A stretch of DNA of 64,000 nucleotides from Legionella cherrii (GCF_900635815.1 NZ_LR134173.1:3256001-3320000); one strand, 5' to 3'. Shown: positions 46,216 to 56,196, counted from the first letter of the stretch. Notes: generated from the letters alone by a model not told the origin. Program-made: numbers and translations.

Positions 46216-49200
46216 ATGAGAGTTGCTAATAAAGAGATGTTTTCACAACTCTTTCAACAAAAAATGCATCGGAGCACATGGATTTTGAATAAAAATATCT
46301 CACATAAACCACTATTAAACAGTGCTGGCCAAATGGCTAGAGCCTTTATTCACTCAAAACTCACCCTGCTCATTATTCTTAGTTCCCTGCTGTTTGGTGC
46401 GCTTGCATTAGAGTTCACACCACGAACTTATAATCCTGAAATTGTAGTGCCTGTTGTTGCAATTTCCGTGAGTCGCCCAGGAAGTGATGCTCAGGAAATG
46501 TTGCATCAAATCGTAAGGCCATTGGAAGGACTTATGGCATCTATACCGGGAGTGGATCATACCTATGGCATGGCAATGAATGACAATGCATTAGTCACAG
46601 TACGATTTAAAGTAAACGAGAACGAAGAAAACAGCCTGGTTAAAGTGTACAATCAAATCAACAGCAATATGGATAAAATGCCTTCGGGCACATTAATGCC
46701 GTTGATACAATCAATCAGTCTATATGATGTCCCTCTGTTGACAATTACACTTAGCTCCTCTCAATACAGCTCAACTCAACTGCAGAACATGGCAACCACA
46801 GTACTCGAGCAATTACGCGGGGTACCTCAAGTAGGTAAAAGCTGGGTGATGGGTGCATCACCTTCTGCACTGCGAGTATGGTTAGATCCAGATAAAATGG
46901 CTGCACATTTCATTCCATTGCAAAAAATCAAGCAAGCATTGGAGATAAATAATATCAGCCTGAATGCGGGAAAATTGGAGCCTGACCTGCGTGAAGTTCC
47001 TTTACGTATCGAAGGAAATCTCATCTCAGCGGAGGATCTAAATCAAATCATTATTGGAGTAGATAATGGTAAGCCTGTCTTGTTAAAAGATGTTGCTCGA
47101 GTTGAGTTAGCACCCGCAGAGGAACAAATTCGTTCCTATTTAGCCTTCGGCCCAAGCGCCTCGAATCAGCCCACAGGGGTGCTCAAACCTGCAGTGACGC
47201 TTGCGCTGGCACGCCAAAAAGGAAGCAATGGGGTAGTTGTCGCCAATGCCATACTTGAGCGATTAAAACTCGTTAAGGAAAGTCATATAATACCCAGCGA
47301 TGTAACAACTACTGTAACCCGCAATTATGGTGATGATGCTAATGATGCCGTCAATACATTGATCGAGCATTTAGGAATTGCAATCACTTCTGTAGTGCTT
47401 CTTTTAATGCTGTTTTTAGGTTGGCGTGAAGCATCCATAGTGATTTTTTCCATACCCCTGATACTCTGTATTGTACTAGGGATAGGATGGATATCAGGTC
47501 AAACAATTAACCGAATCACCTTATTTGCATTAATTCTTTCGTTGGGTCTATTGGTAGATGACAGTATCGTTGTCATTGAAAATATCCATCGTCATATGAT
47601 GCAAAAAGCGCAACATAACCTCACTCGTTTGATTGTTTATGCAGCAAATGAAATAGGCAAACCAACCATCATTGCTACCTTTACTGTCATTCTTGCATTG
47701 ATTCCCATGGCTTTTGTTTCAGGCATGATGGGCCCTTTTATGGCGCCTATCCCTTTTAATGCTCCTCTAGCCATGCTTACTTCACTGATTATTGCCTATA
47801 CCGTTGTTCCTTACTTGGCTTATCAATGGCTAAAAACAAAACACCGCGCTTATTTGCACTCAGGGAATCAAGCAACCATCTCTGAAGAAAAACACCACTT
47901 AAGCTTGATACATAAAATTTATATTTATCTTTTTACTGGGCTTTTAAAATCTCGATGGATAAGATATTCATTTTACGTGTTTATTTTTGCTCTTTTATTT
48001 CTGGTGCTGTTGCAACCTTTATGGCAGTTCATCCGGCCATCAGGAACTAATGGCCCGTTGAGTCCCTTAGGCGTTGAATTGAAAATGCTTCCTGATGATA
48101 ACGTGAATACCTTTTTACTCGAAGTGAACTCTGGAGCAGGTTCCGCGTTAGAGCAGACCCGAAAGATTGCAGATGATATTTCTAACGTTCTTGCCCAAAA
48201 TCATTTTATAACCAATTATCAGCTCTTTTTGGGTCAAGCAGCCCCCGAAGATTTTGCAGCTATGGTTCGAGGGGATGCCATGAATACTGGCCCCCATTAT
48301 GCACAAATTCGCGTCAACTTAATCAACAAACACGAACGAACTATTGGATCTCATGAAATCGCCCAACAGGTTTATGATTCATTGTCTGAAGTGCGTCATA
48401 CTTATCCCTTGGCCCATATCAAACTTTTTGAAAGTCCTCCAGGACCTCCGGTTCGTTCACAAATGGAAGCTGGATTGTATGGACCCAATTACAATCAGCT
48501 AAGAGAACTAGGACAATACATCAGCAACACTCTCTACCCTCAAATTTATGGGATGATTAATATTGATAATTCAGTCACTGAGGATTTAACCGAATACAAA
48601 CTATTGATTAATCGAAATGCTGCTGTTTTTTCAGGTCTACTTCCTAATGCACTGGCTAACGAGATACGCAGTTATTTTAAAGGGGTTAATGTAGGTAGTG
48701 GCCATAGACCAGGCCTTCTTGAACCAGAAAATATCATACTTCGCTTGCCCAGAATCACGCGGAATAATATTACATCTCTAAAAAAATTGTATTTATTAAA
48801 TCAGCAAAATCAACTTATCCCCTTATCAAGGATAGTTGATTTCAAAAATGTAATCCAAGAAAAACCCCTTTTCACCCGCGATCAACATCAAGTTGTTTAT
48901 GTCACAGGCGAGATGCTACGCTCCAGCCCAGCCTACGCGGTAGCAACCATCACTCAGATGCTGCACCATGAAAAACTGCCTCATGACATCCATTTAACCG
49001 TTGGGAATCTTGGATTTACAGAGGAGCAACCGCAGAATATTACTAAAAATCAATTACTTTGGCTTGGCGAAATGCGTTTAACATTAGACGTATTTCGTGA
49101 TTTAGGCTCTGCATTTATAGTAGCAATTGTACTTATTTATATATTACTGACGGGATTTTATCGGTCCTTTTTCATCCCTCTAATTATTATGGGAGCTATT

Positions 49201-49575
49201 CCACTCACAATTATTGGCGTATTCCCCGGTCACTGGATTATGCATCAACCGTTTACAGCCACCTCCATGATCGGGGTGATTGCTCTGGCAGGAATTGTTG
49301 TACGAAACTCTTTATTACTTATCGATTTTATTTTAGAGAAACAGCGAGCCGGGTATTCAATCGAATCTGCAGTCACAGAATCCGGTGTGGTTCGGCTCTT
49401 GCCTATTCTGTTAACCGCTTTTGCAATTATTTTAGGATCCGCAGTGATGTTATCTGATCCTGTATTTGGCGGGCTTGCCATTTCATTAATTTTTGGGGCC
49501 TTTGCTTCAACTATACTTACATTATTCCTCATTCCTTTAATTTATTTGGGTTGGTGGAAATGGCGTAATTCTTAG
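46216..49575 (+). CDS. RND-family efflux permease
   Basis: This 1119-residue inner-membrane pump has the RND duplication: two sets of membrane helices and two large periplasmic loops. The helix-4 proton relay is GLLVDDSIVVIENIHRH (Asp448, Asp449). An extra 39 residues precede the usual first motif (MARAFIHSKLTLL), and an internal start at that Met is possible. The subfamily is AcrB/CzcA-like but outside the classic groups; it resembles permeases found with SQR and DUF2892 genes. No adaptor protein gene is adjacent, so either it uses one encoded elsewhere or the system is impaired. Confidence 0.87.
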   Translation: MRVANKEMFSQLFQQKMHRSTWILNKNISHKPLLNSAGQMARAFIHSKLTLLIILSSLLFGALALEFTPRTYNPEIVVPVVAISVSRPGSDAQEMLHQIVRPLEGLMASIPGVDHTYGMAMNDNALVTVRFKVNENEENSLVKVYNQINSNMDKMPSGTLMPLIQSISLYDVPLLTITLSSSQYSSTQLQNMATTVLEQLRGVPQVGKSWVMGASPSALRVWLDPDKMAAHFIPLQKIKQALEINNISLNAGKLEPDLREVPLRIEGNLISAEDLNQIIIGVDNGKPVLLKDVARVELAPAEEQIRSYLAFGPSASNQPTGVLKPAVTLALARQKGSNGVVVANAILERLKLVKESHIIPSDVTTTVTRNYGDDANDAVNTLIEHLGIAITSVVLLLMLFLGWREASIVIFSIPLILCIVLGIGWISGQTINRITLFALILSLGLLVDDSIVVIENIHRHMMQKAQHNLTRLIVYAANEIGKPTIIATFTVILALIPMAFVSGMMGPFMAPIPFNAPLAMLTSLIIAYTVVPYLAYQWLKTKHRAYLHSGNQATISEEKHHLSLIHKIYIYLFTGLLKSRWIRYSFYVFIFALLFLVLLQPLWQFIRPSGTNGPLSPLGVELKMLPDDNVNTFLLEVNSGAGSALEQTRKIADDISNVLAQNHFITNYQLFLGQAAPEDFAAMVRGDAMNTGPHYAQIRVNLINKHERTIGSHEIAQQVYDSLSEVRHTYPLAHIKLFESPPGPPVRSQMEAGLYGPNYNQLRELGQYISNTLYPQIYGMINIDNSVTEDLTEYKLLINRNAAVFSGLLPNALANEIRSYFKGVNVGSGHRPGLLEPENIILRLPRITRNNITSLKKLYLLNQQNQLIPLSRIVDFKNVIQEKPLFTRDQHQVVYVTGEMLRSSPAYAVATITQMLHHEKLPHDIHLTVGNLGFTEEQPQNITKNQLLWLGEMRLTLDVFRDLGSAFIVAIVLIYILLTGFYRSFFIPLIIMGAIPLTIIGVFPGHWIMHQPFTATSMIGVIALAGIVVRNSLLLIDFILEKQRAGYSIESAVTESGVVRLLPILLTAFAIILGSAVMLSDPVFGGLAISLIFGAFASTILTLFLIPLIYLGWWKWRNS

Positions 49576-49596
49576 CATGCTGACGAGGAGCCTCTC

Positions 49597-49803
49597 ATGA
49601 ACACTGAACGTATTGTTCGCATTGTTGCGGGAACATTTATTTTACTTTCGCTGGCAGTTGGTGTTCCACAAAGCCCCCTTTATCTCAGTAACTATTTTCT
49701 TTGGGTTACTGTATTTGTAGGTGCCAATTTATTTCAAAGTGGATTTACTCAGTTTTGTCCTCTAGAAAAAATCTTGAATCGATTTGGCGTCGGTTGCAAA
49801 TAG
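49597..49803 (+). CDS. DUF2892 small membrane protein
   Basis: This 68-residue protein has two hydrophobic helices and the DUF2892 ending FCPLEKILNRFGV preceded by GFTQ. Such proteins occur with rhodanese, sulfide:quinone oxidoreductase and RND clusters and are thought to act in sulfur or metal handling at the membrane, without a defined activity. GAGGAG precedes the ATG, 21 bp after the RND stop. An SQR-like remnant follows immediately. Confidence 0.8.
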   Translation: MNTERIVRIVAGTFILLSLAVGVPQSPLYLSNYFLWVTVFVGANLFQSGFTQFCPLEKILNRFGVGCK

Positions 49804-49831
49804 ACAACATTGAATCAGGGAGGATATGAGT

Positions 49832-50041
49832 ATGGCTCACATCATCGTTAAAGGGGCTGGAATTGCGGATGTCTCAACTGCCTATGCATGAGGGGGAAAC
49901 TTGAAACAACCCATAAAATCACGGTAGTCCATGAAGTTGACTATGTCCAATTTCTTCCATCCAACATTTGGGTCCGGATAGGTTGGCCCTCGGGTTAAGC
50001 AATTACTTTTGAAAATGCTTGGAATTAATCGGTTAGAATAG
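49832..50041 (+). pseudogene. Sulfide:quinone oxidoreductase-like gene reduced to its ends
   Basis: The N-terminus of an FAD-dependent SQR-like protein is present (MAHIIVKGAGIADVSTAYA, then in a shifted frame RGKLETTHKITVVHE and FLPSNIWVRIGWPSG). TGA at 49889 and a frameshift break it, and the sequence then jumps to what looks like the family's C-terminus (QLLLKMLGINRL, TAG at 50039). About 350 residues are missing, so it cannot be functional. A good ribosome site (GGGAGGA) still precedes its ATG. Confidence 0.72.
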
Positions 50042-50090
50042 ACTCAGTTTGCTTTCATTAGGCTATAATTTCAGTTAGGAAGGAACCACC

Positions 50091-50558
50091 ATGAAAATAT
50101 ATCTCATTCAGCATGGAGAAAGTCTGGGAAAAGAAATTGATCCCCAGCAATCACTGAGCAAGCAAGGAATAGCTGACATTGAGCATTTAGGGCATTTTCT
50201 GAGTCATAAAAAAATAAAAATCGCTCGGATAATTCACAGTGGAAAACGTAGAGCCGAGCAAACTGCGTCAATACTCGCATCCAATTTGCCATTCTCCGGG
50301 GAAATCGAATTTCATCAAGGGTTGGAGCCTTTAGATGATGTGAACCCCGTTTCATCTGAAATAAATCAGCAACACCACAATATCATGCTTGTGGGGCATA
50401 TGCCATTTATGGGCAAATTGGTTGGCAAACTTGTTGTTCACGATGAAGACAGAGCTCTTGTTGCTTTTGTTCCGGGAACTATCACCTGCCTTGAGCGAAC
50501 GGATGAAGGTAAATGGATTATCAATTGGATTAAACGCCCAGATATATATAGAATTTGA
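50091..50558 (+). CDS. sixA: SixA-like phosphohistidine phosphatase
   Basis: This 155-residue histidine-phosphatase-superfamily protein has the nucleophile His8 in LIQHGES (Gln replaces the usual Arg of RHG), HSGKRRAEQT with the second Arg, and LVGHMPFMG with the second His. SixA enzymes dephosphorylate histidine phosphotransfer domains or PTS proteins. The QHG variant recurs in such cluster-linked members, so it need not mean inactivity. GGAAGGAACCACC precedes the ATG. A UspA gene follows 62 bp later. Confidence 0.8.
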   Translation: MKIYLIQHGESLGKEIDPQQSLSKQGIADIEHLGHFLSHKKIKIARIIHSGKRRAEQTASILASNLPFSGEIEFHQGLEPLDDVNPVSSEINQQHHNIMLVGHMPFMGKLVGKLVVHDEDRALVAFVPGTITCLERTDEGKWIINWIKRPDIYRI

Positions 50559-50620
50559 TATTGCAAGCAAGCTAATGGATTATTAAATAAATAATTTCTA
50601 ATCGCCAGGAGGTCTCATCT

Positions 50621-51052
50621 ATGTACAAACAAATTATGGTCGCTGTGGATGATACTAAAGCCTCCACTTTAGCGTTAAAGGAGGCCATTAAACTTGCAAA
50701 AAATCAAAACTCCAAACTTCGAGTGATTCATATAATTGATACTTTATATGAAGGTGATGTCGATCGCGAATCATTTGTTGAGTTAACCAGAAAGCAAGGA
50801 CAGGAAGTTTTAAATTCAATGAAAAAAATGCTGAGTCGTGCAAAAGTAGAGTTTGAAATGAAACTTTCTGAGTTAATCCCTTCCAAGGCTCAAATTGCTG
50901 AAAAACTCGTTGATGAAGCAACAAGCTTTTCTGCTGACTTAATTGTTATAGGGACCCATGGTCGTCGCGGAATCCATCATATATTGACAGGAAGTGTAGC
51001 CGAGGAGGTCATTCGAATTTCCAAGACTCCTGTATTGTTAATTAGAGGTTAG
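50621..51052 (+). CDS. Universal stress protein (UspA family)
   Basis: This 143-residue Usp fold begins YKQIMVAVDDTKAS and ends with the ATP-binding signature GTHGRRGIHHILTGSVAEEV (G-2X-G-9X-G-S type). That suggests an ATP-binding stress protein. AGGAGG lies 11 bp before the ATG. It closes the metal/efflux cluster; intact SixA and Usp genes next to the decayed SQR suggest a former redox/sulfur stress module. Confidence 0.9.
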   Translation: MYKQIMVAVDDTKASTLALKEAIKLAKNQNSKLRVIHIIDTLYEGDVDRESFVELTRKQGQEVLNSMKKMLSRAKVEFEMKLSELIPSKAQIAEKLVDEATSFSADLIVIGTHGRRGIHHILTGSVAEEVIRISKTPVLLIRG

Positions 51053-51205
51053 AAAGATAAAGATGTAATATCAATTAAAAATTACTCTTGATTTGATAAA
51101 TTGACTTTATTCTGCTTCACTTAATTCATTCGAATTCATTCTTCAAACCTATGTTTGGAGAAACTGCTGCCTCATGCGGTCAATTAATGCTCCTTTTAAT
51201 AAAAT

Positions 51206-51220
51206 CTTAATAATCTTATG
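51206..51220 (+). promoter_or_regulatory. PmrA-box-like sequence upstream of the 1405-residue gene
   Basis: CTTAATAATCTTATG contains a near match to the Legionella PmrA consensus (cTTAATatT), with a second partial CTTAT half directly after. A TATAAA-like -10 follows at 51223, 39 bp before the ATG. It is in a plausible activator position, but short AT-rich motifs arise by chance here. Confidence 0.35.
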
Positions 51221-51261
51221 CTATAAATTAATAGCCGGCAATTACACATATTGATACAAAT

Positions 51262-54200
51262 ATGCCCAAAACATACTCCAAGCAGCGTATAAATTTCGAT
51301 TTGTTGACTGATATGGATCTGCCTCGCTATGAGTATCATCGAACCTTACGTCAGGCAATTGATTTATCTGCTACGAGCTATTCACAACAACAAACGAGTG
51401 ATGGGGTAATTTATCAATGGGATAATATCGCACCAGAAATCGCACTGGTTATTCTTCAAGATGCTCAAAAACAAAAAATTAATATCCAAGATGAAGTGAT
51501 TCAAAGCATGGGAATTCAAGCTTTTAATGAAGCACGCATGCAACGAGCGATAGAAAAATTACAAAACAATCCAAATTATTCTTTATTTATTCAAAAACTG
51601 GCCTTACATATTACTGCGAACAAATCAACAGAGCTCACTCTAGAACATTTAAAATCGGCAGGAATTCTCAGCCTCGAGCAATTCGATGAAGTATTTACTA
51701 AATTTTTATACACACAAAAAAAATTAACCAAGAGCTTTCCTAATTTCAAAAAAATAACTGAGGAAGATGATTTTTATCAATTCATTACTTTTATGGCCAA
51801 TGAACCGCTATATGAATCGTTCCTTTTGGCGTTTACCCAATATCTTGCTGCCGAATTTAATCAAAATAGAATAAAAAATAATCAGGTTGAAGCTCCTAAA
51901 GAAATGGATAGCAAAACTCTATTAAAATTTTTTCAATCCATTAGTTATGATTTCAGTTTCCAATTTCCAAAATCCAGCCCCCTACAAAAGAATACCTTGT
52001 ACCTTGAAGTACTTCATGACAAGCTAAACTATGCAGTCATTGATCTCTCTGGGAATGAAATCAGCGCCACAATCAATTTCAGTGAACTTGATTTTACCCT
52101 AGACGAAAAAACTACCGAAGAAGAGTTAAGAAGTCATTTACCTAAACTGTTGAAAATCACCTCGCAAAGAGGCCATACCGGGGACATCGCCGTTAATAGC
52201 ACTGCAGCGTTAAGAGATAAAGGGATTGATTTTTTGGAAAGCGATGTGGGTACTAGTTTATTTTTATCCCATTTACCAGCAGTCGATCTCGTCAAAGATG
52301 AAGGATATCAATTTATACTGTATCAGTGGTTAAATCAGGGAAATTTGAAGCGTTTAAACGATCTATTGGTTTTGGGGGCTTGTCAACGTTATAACCAGGA
52401 ACTTGACGCCTGGATAAAGCAGATGAAAGCCCCCACTGAAATAAATGAAGAATTTCAACACGAGATCGATGCAGTCGGTGACTTAATGAAAGAAATTACC
52501 GCAATAATCGCTACTCTTGATGATGATCCGCATGCACAAGATAAAGAATTAGATAATAAAATAACTTCACTGCTCCTCCATTTAAAATCCCTAAAACAAC
52601 GCTATAGCGACACCCCTTTTATAAATCCTGGAGATACATTCCCCTCCACAACAGGTCATTTTGAACAGTTCATCAAAAGAATTCTATTCAACTCATCAGG
52701 TGATAAATTAATTCAATATATGCCAGACAGTCACGAGAAAGACCGAACCTGGAAATTAAATTTGGTGAGTTTAGTTAATGGACTAGTGAACAACAGAAAT
52801 TTTGTTTCGGTTCGTGACGTAAAGAATAAAAACGAGCAGTCATTTTTAACCGATGAATCAGGATTTGTTGTAAACCCTTCTATTGTTTTTAGAGAACAGC
52901 TAAAACAGAGACTTACAGCTTATCTCAAAAACGATGTTCATCATTATCATACCGTACAGAGTTATCAAAATGATAAATTAAACTTGACCCCAGCCCCTGT
53001 TGTTTTTAGAGGAGGACATTTTACTGACTCTGTGGGTGAAACAATGCAGTTTGCAAAAAAAATGACGCGAACTGGTGAGTATTCTGCGGACAGTCATTTA
53101 TTAGCTGGGCAAGAAAATAATGTTAAAAAGCATGAAATTCGTTCCGGAACAGCATCTACCTTAGCCGCTACCGGGGTTGATGGAACACGATCTGTTACGG
53201 ATAAATTTGATGTGGCAATCAAATTTGGTGGAATGAACGAGGTAAAGATTCTCTATATCGTTCGGGGTAAGGAATCATTTCATTCACAACCTTTTGCAGA
53301 AATTTTAGGCAAAACAAAATTAGGTGAAATAGCTTATACCCACGTGAATCCTCATGATTATATCATGACCATCCTTTATAACCGCCATAATGAAATTCTT
53401 GATGTAATCTCTGGAAATTTGAGCGGAGAAATTCAGGGAGTAAGTGAATTTACCAGAGAAATCATTACTTCAGGCATTGAGTTTTATAATAAAAAGCAAG
53501 TTAACTCGTTGACTTCCAAACCTGTAGTGAAGCTCCCCTCTCCCGGTCAAAAACAGATGGCAACAATTCATTTGCCTGAAAAAAAACCCTTAATTGATAT
53601 TCTTCACTCTCATAAAAAAGAATCAGCTCCAGCAGTTGATACACAGCCTGCTCCAAAAAAATTAGACAGCATCAGGATCACACGAGGCATTCATCAAGGT
53701 CATAAAATGCTGTCATTAGAAACCCTACGCTCGGAAGTAGAAGTCATCGAGCCAATGAGCGAAAAATTAGATCTTCCAGAGGGAACTTTCAAATTAGTTC
53801 CTGGAAGATTAAGTGAGGTAAGAGAAGCAGCAGTAGCTCATTTCAACATGCGGCATGTTTTGACGCTTAAAGATTTTAACCGATGGAGTGTTCAAGAAAG
53901 AAAATTGCAGGAAACTTATAATCGAATTTTACAGCCTAATTTTATGGAAGGTGACATCCAAGAGCAGCTAACACATGCCAATATAGCTCATGAAGAATGG
54001 TTAACTGATGTACTGGTGCCCAAATTGCAAACGGCGTTGATGCTTCATATCGCAGCACGCTTAATAACCGATTATCGAGTTGACACTGAAGAGGTGAATG
54101 AGCTCGCTCAAAAATTATTCCATGACATTCTGGGATTACAGGAGAGCGGTTTGATACAAATAACTTTTTGGTCAAAAATTCAGGAATCCCTGAATAAAGA

Positions 54201-55479
54201 AGATGTACATCACTTTTGCATGCAAAGGGCGCATGAGCGGATGGAACAATTGTACCCCTCCTTGAGCAAGGACAGTAGCGAGTATGCATTCAAATTTAAT
54301 TCATGCTGGGTTATGGAAAAGAATAAAATCCACAGACAATTAGTCAACAAAACGATGTCCGAGTTTTTGGATAAAAATCTGGATGCTTTTACTCAAAAAT
54401 ATAAGCTGGAGAAAAAAACAGTTTATCCTTTCGCTGATAATCATGATTTTGTTTTTTTAGGCCCGGCAGCAAGTGGCAAGAGCACCATTTCGAGTCAATA
54501 TATTAAAAAAGAAGATAAAAAAGATTATGTTTCATTGGCCACCGATGATTATCGAGGCATTTATATGCCATTTACAGAAGAATTTGAAAAACAAGAAACC
54601 GATCAGGCATTTATTCGCACCCAAGACAGTGCCTATTTAATCAGTGAGCTCGTTGAAGAACGAATGAATGCTCAGAAAGATAAAAGGCCTAATGTAATCG
54701 TTGATGGGGTAACCTATAAACCATCGCAAAAAGCTTTGGTCGAAAAAAATAATAATTCTATTGTAGTCTGTGCGTGTTTGGATGATATGTCCCAAGTGGT
54801 TAAGCGTTGCTATGATAGAGCAAGACAAGAGGAAAGTGGATCTGCCGATAAAGGACGATATGTCAATACAACCAGCTTACTCCACATGCATAAAACGGCA
54901 AGCCTCAGCTTATTAGTTCATTGTGCACCGAATACAAAAATTGATTTTTACAATACGAATGTGCCACGAGGTGTCACTCCACCTTTAATTGCTACGGTCG
55001 ATACTCATGGAGAAAAAACACTCACAATTAATCATAATAAAGGCTCCTTAATGTATTTAGCTTCTTTTTTCAATAAAGCTCGCGTTAATGTAGGGGCTAA
55101 AAGTGATCAACATCTCTTTTTAGAAAAATTAAAACACCCCGAATTCCAAATTGATTCATTATTCTCAGTAATGGAGTATGGATTTAAAATTGTCTTATTG
55201 GGCGAAAAGAACAGTACCTGTTTAACTATTAAAAAGAAAGGCGATGGAATTATTATGGAGATTCACGATCCTGAACAGGTGAAAAATAAAATTCAAGAGA
55301 ATCAAGCTGAAAAACCTCTATTGCAAATGCTTTTCTTGTATGGACACCTGGGTAGTTTGAAAGCAGTTCAAAAGGCATGTTTGATGCATGAAGATATTGA
55401 TTTAATTGTAGAGCAAATAATTGATACCCAGCCTCAAACAAAAAAAACTGCTGTAAGCAATGGAGAAATGTCCCTTTAA
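51262..55479 (+). CDS. Giant multidomain protein: ADP-ribosyltransferase-like plus zeta-toxin-like kinase
   Basis: This 1405-residue soluble protein has no signal peptide. An ART-like block spans about residues 575-730: VVFRGGHF (Arg583), GTAST (629-633, STS-like) and LGEIAYTHVNPHDYI (Glu689), the Arg/Ser-Thr-Ser/Glu order of R-S-E transferases. Near the C-terminus is a P-loop FLGPAASGKST (Lys1073) followed by SLATDDYRGIYMPF and VIVDGVTY, as in zeta-toxin/PezT nucleotide-sugar kinases. The N-terminal 550 residues are unrecognised and helical. A PmrA-like box lies upstream. This is a strong candidate for a Dot/Icm effector; the P-loop is firm, the ART call moderate, and translocation is inference. 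Confidence 0.68.
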   Translation: MPKTYSKQRINFDLLTDMDLPRYEYHRTLRQAIDLSATSYSQQQTSDGVIYQWDNIAPEIALVILQDAQKQKINIQDEVIQSMGIQAFNEARMQRAIEKLQNNPNYSLFIQKLALHITANKSTELTLEHLKSAGILSLEQFDEVFTKFLYTQKKLTKSFPNFKKITEEDDFYQFITFMANEPLYESFLLAFTQYLAAEFNQNRIKNNQVEAPKEMDSKTLLKFFQSISYDFSFQFPKSSPLQKNTLYLEVLHDKLNYAVIDLSGNEISATINFSELDFTLDEKTTEEELRSHLPKLLKITSQRGHTGDIAVNSTAALRDKGIDFLESDVGTSLFLSHLPAVDLVKDEGYQFILYQWLNQGNLKRLNDLLVLGACQRYNQELDAWIKQMKAPTEINEEFQHEIDAVGDLMKEITAIIATLDDDPHAQDKELDNKITSLLLHLKSLKQRYSDTPFINPGDTFPSTTGHFEQFIKRILFNSSGDKLIQYMPDSHEKDRTWKLNLVSLVNGLVNNRNFVSVRDVKNKNEQSFLTDESGFVVNPSIVFREQLKQRLTAYLKNDVHHYHTVQSYQNDKLNLTPAPVVFRGGHFTDSVGETMQFAKKMTRTGEYSADSHLLAGQENNVKKHEIRSGTASTLAATGVDGTRSVTDKFDVAIKFGGMNEVKILYIVRGKESFHSQPFAEILGKTKLGEIAYTHVNPHDYIMTILYNRHNEILDVISGNLSGEIQGVSEFTREIITSGIEFYNKKQVNSLTSKPVVKLPSPGQKQMATIHLPEKKPLIDILHSHKKESAPAVDTQPAPKKLDSIRITRGIHQGHKMLSLETLRSEVEVIEPMSEKLDLPEGTFKLVPGRLSEVREAAVAHFNMRHVLTLKDFNRWSVQERKLQETYNRILQPNFMEGDIQEQLTHANIAHEEWLTDVLVPKLQTALMLHIAARLITDYRVDTEEVNELAQKLFHDILGLQESGLIQITFWSKIQESLNKEDVHHFCMQRAHERMEQLYPSLSKDSSEYAFKFNSCWVMEKNKIHRQLVNKTMSEFLDKNLDAFTQKYKLEKKTVYPFADNHDFVFLGPAASGKSTISSQYIKKEDKKDYVSLATDDYRGIYMPFTEEFEKQETDQAFIRTQDSAYLISELVEERMNAQKDKRPNVIVDGVTYKPSQKALVEKNNNSIVVCACLDDMSQVVKRCYDRARQEESGSADKGRYVNTTSLLHMHKTASLSLLVHCAPNTKIDFYNTNVPRGVTPPLIATVDTHGEKTLTINHNKGSLMYLASFFNKARVNVGAKSDQHLFLEKLKHPEFQIDSLFSVMEYGFKIVLLGEKNSTCLTIKKKGDGIIMEIHDPEQVKNKIQENQAEKPLLQMLFLYGHLGSLKAVQKACLMHEDIDLIVEQIIDTQPQTKKTAVSNGEMSL

Positions 55480-55556
55480 CAATCAGTTTGTAGCTACAAT
55501 ATATAGAATATGAAATTAATAGATATAATGCATTCCTAAATCGAAAGGAAGATACA

Positions 55557-55988
55557 ATGAAGCACTTACTAAAAAAAATTGACAGAGAGAAAAATAAAAT
55601 AGAACATTTTATTGATTCTATGCGTGATTTTTTTTCGAAAACTCATGATCAATCTGAGAGAAATAATCGTCTTGAAGTGTTTGATACTTTATTGCTTTTA
55701 GCAACCTATGCTCAAGCCGACGAACTCGAAAATGAGTTTCAAAGTGTATTACCACTTCAAGAACGAGGAGAGGCAATCAATTATTTATGTCAGGAACTTC
55801 GAGAAATCAATGGCTTTTGTAAAGGTTCATTTAGCGATGAGCATGACGTATATAAAGATTTATTCTCTGAAATAAAGTTTCCTACTGCAGAAAAAAAACA
55901 AGCCGTGCGCAATCTTTTGAGTGCAACGATTACTGAATTAATTTTTGAAAAGACCAATACCCCGTCAAAGGGTTTGGGAGCATCATAA
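55557..55988 (+). CDS. Small helical hypothetical protein
   Basis: This 143-residue soluble, helical and charged protein lies 77 bp after the giant gene on the same strand, with GAAAGGAAG before the ATG. No domain was recognised. Its position and size would suit a chaperone, antitoxin-like or metaeffector partner of the upstream protein, but nothing in the sequence proves this. Confidence 0.5.
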   Translation: MKHLLKKIDREKNKIEHFIDSMRDFFSKTHDQSERNNRLEVFDTLLLLATYAQADELENEFQSVLPLQERGEAINYLCQELREINGFCKGSFSDEHDVYKDLFSEIKFPTAEKKQAVRNLLSATITELIFEKTNTPSKGLGAS

Positions 55989-56196
55989 TACTACCTCCTT
56001 CTTCTTTTTTCTCATTTTCTCACCTCTTCAAATAAAATTATGCTCCAATTTTTTATGATAAATACCTGTTTCAATTAATAAAAATTTACGTTTGAATCCG
56101 AAAACCAGATGAGCTATGATAGCGTTTTGTTGTTTCTGTCTTTTTTGAAAACAACCATATGCTCAATAGTAGCCATTGATTCTCAGGAGGGTTATT

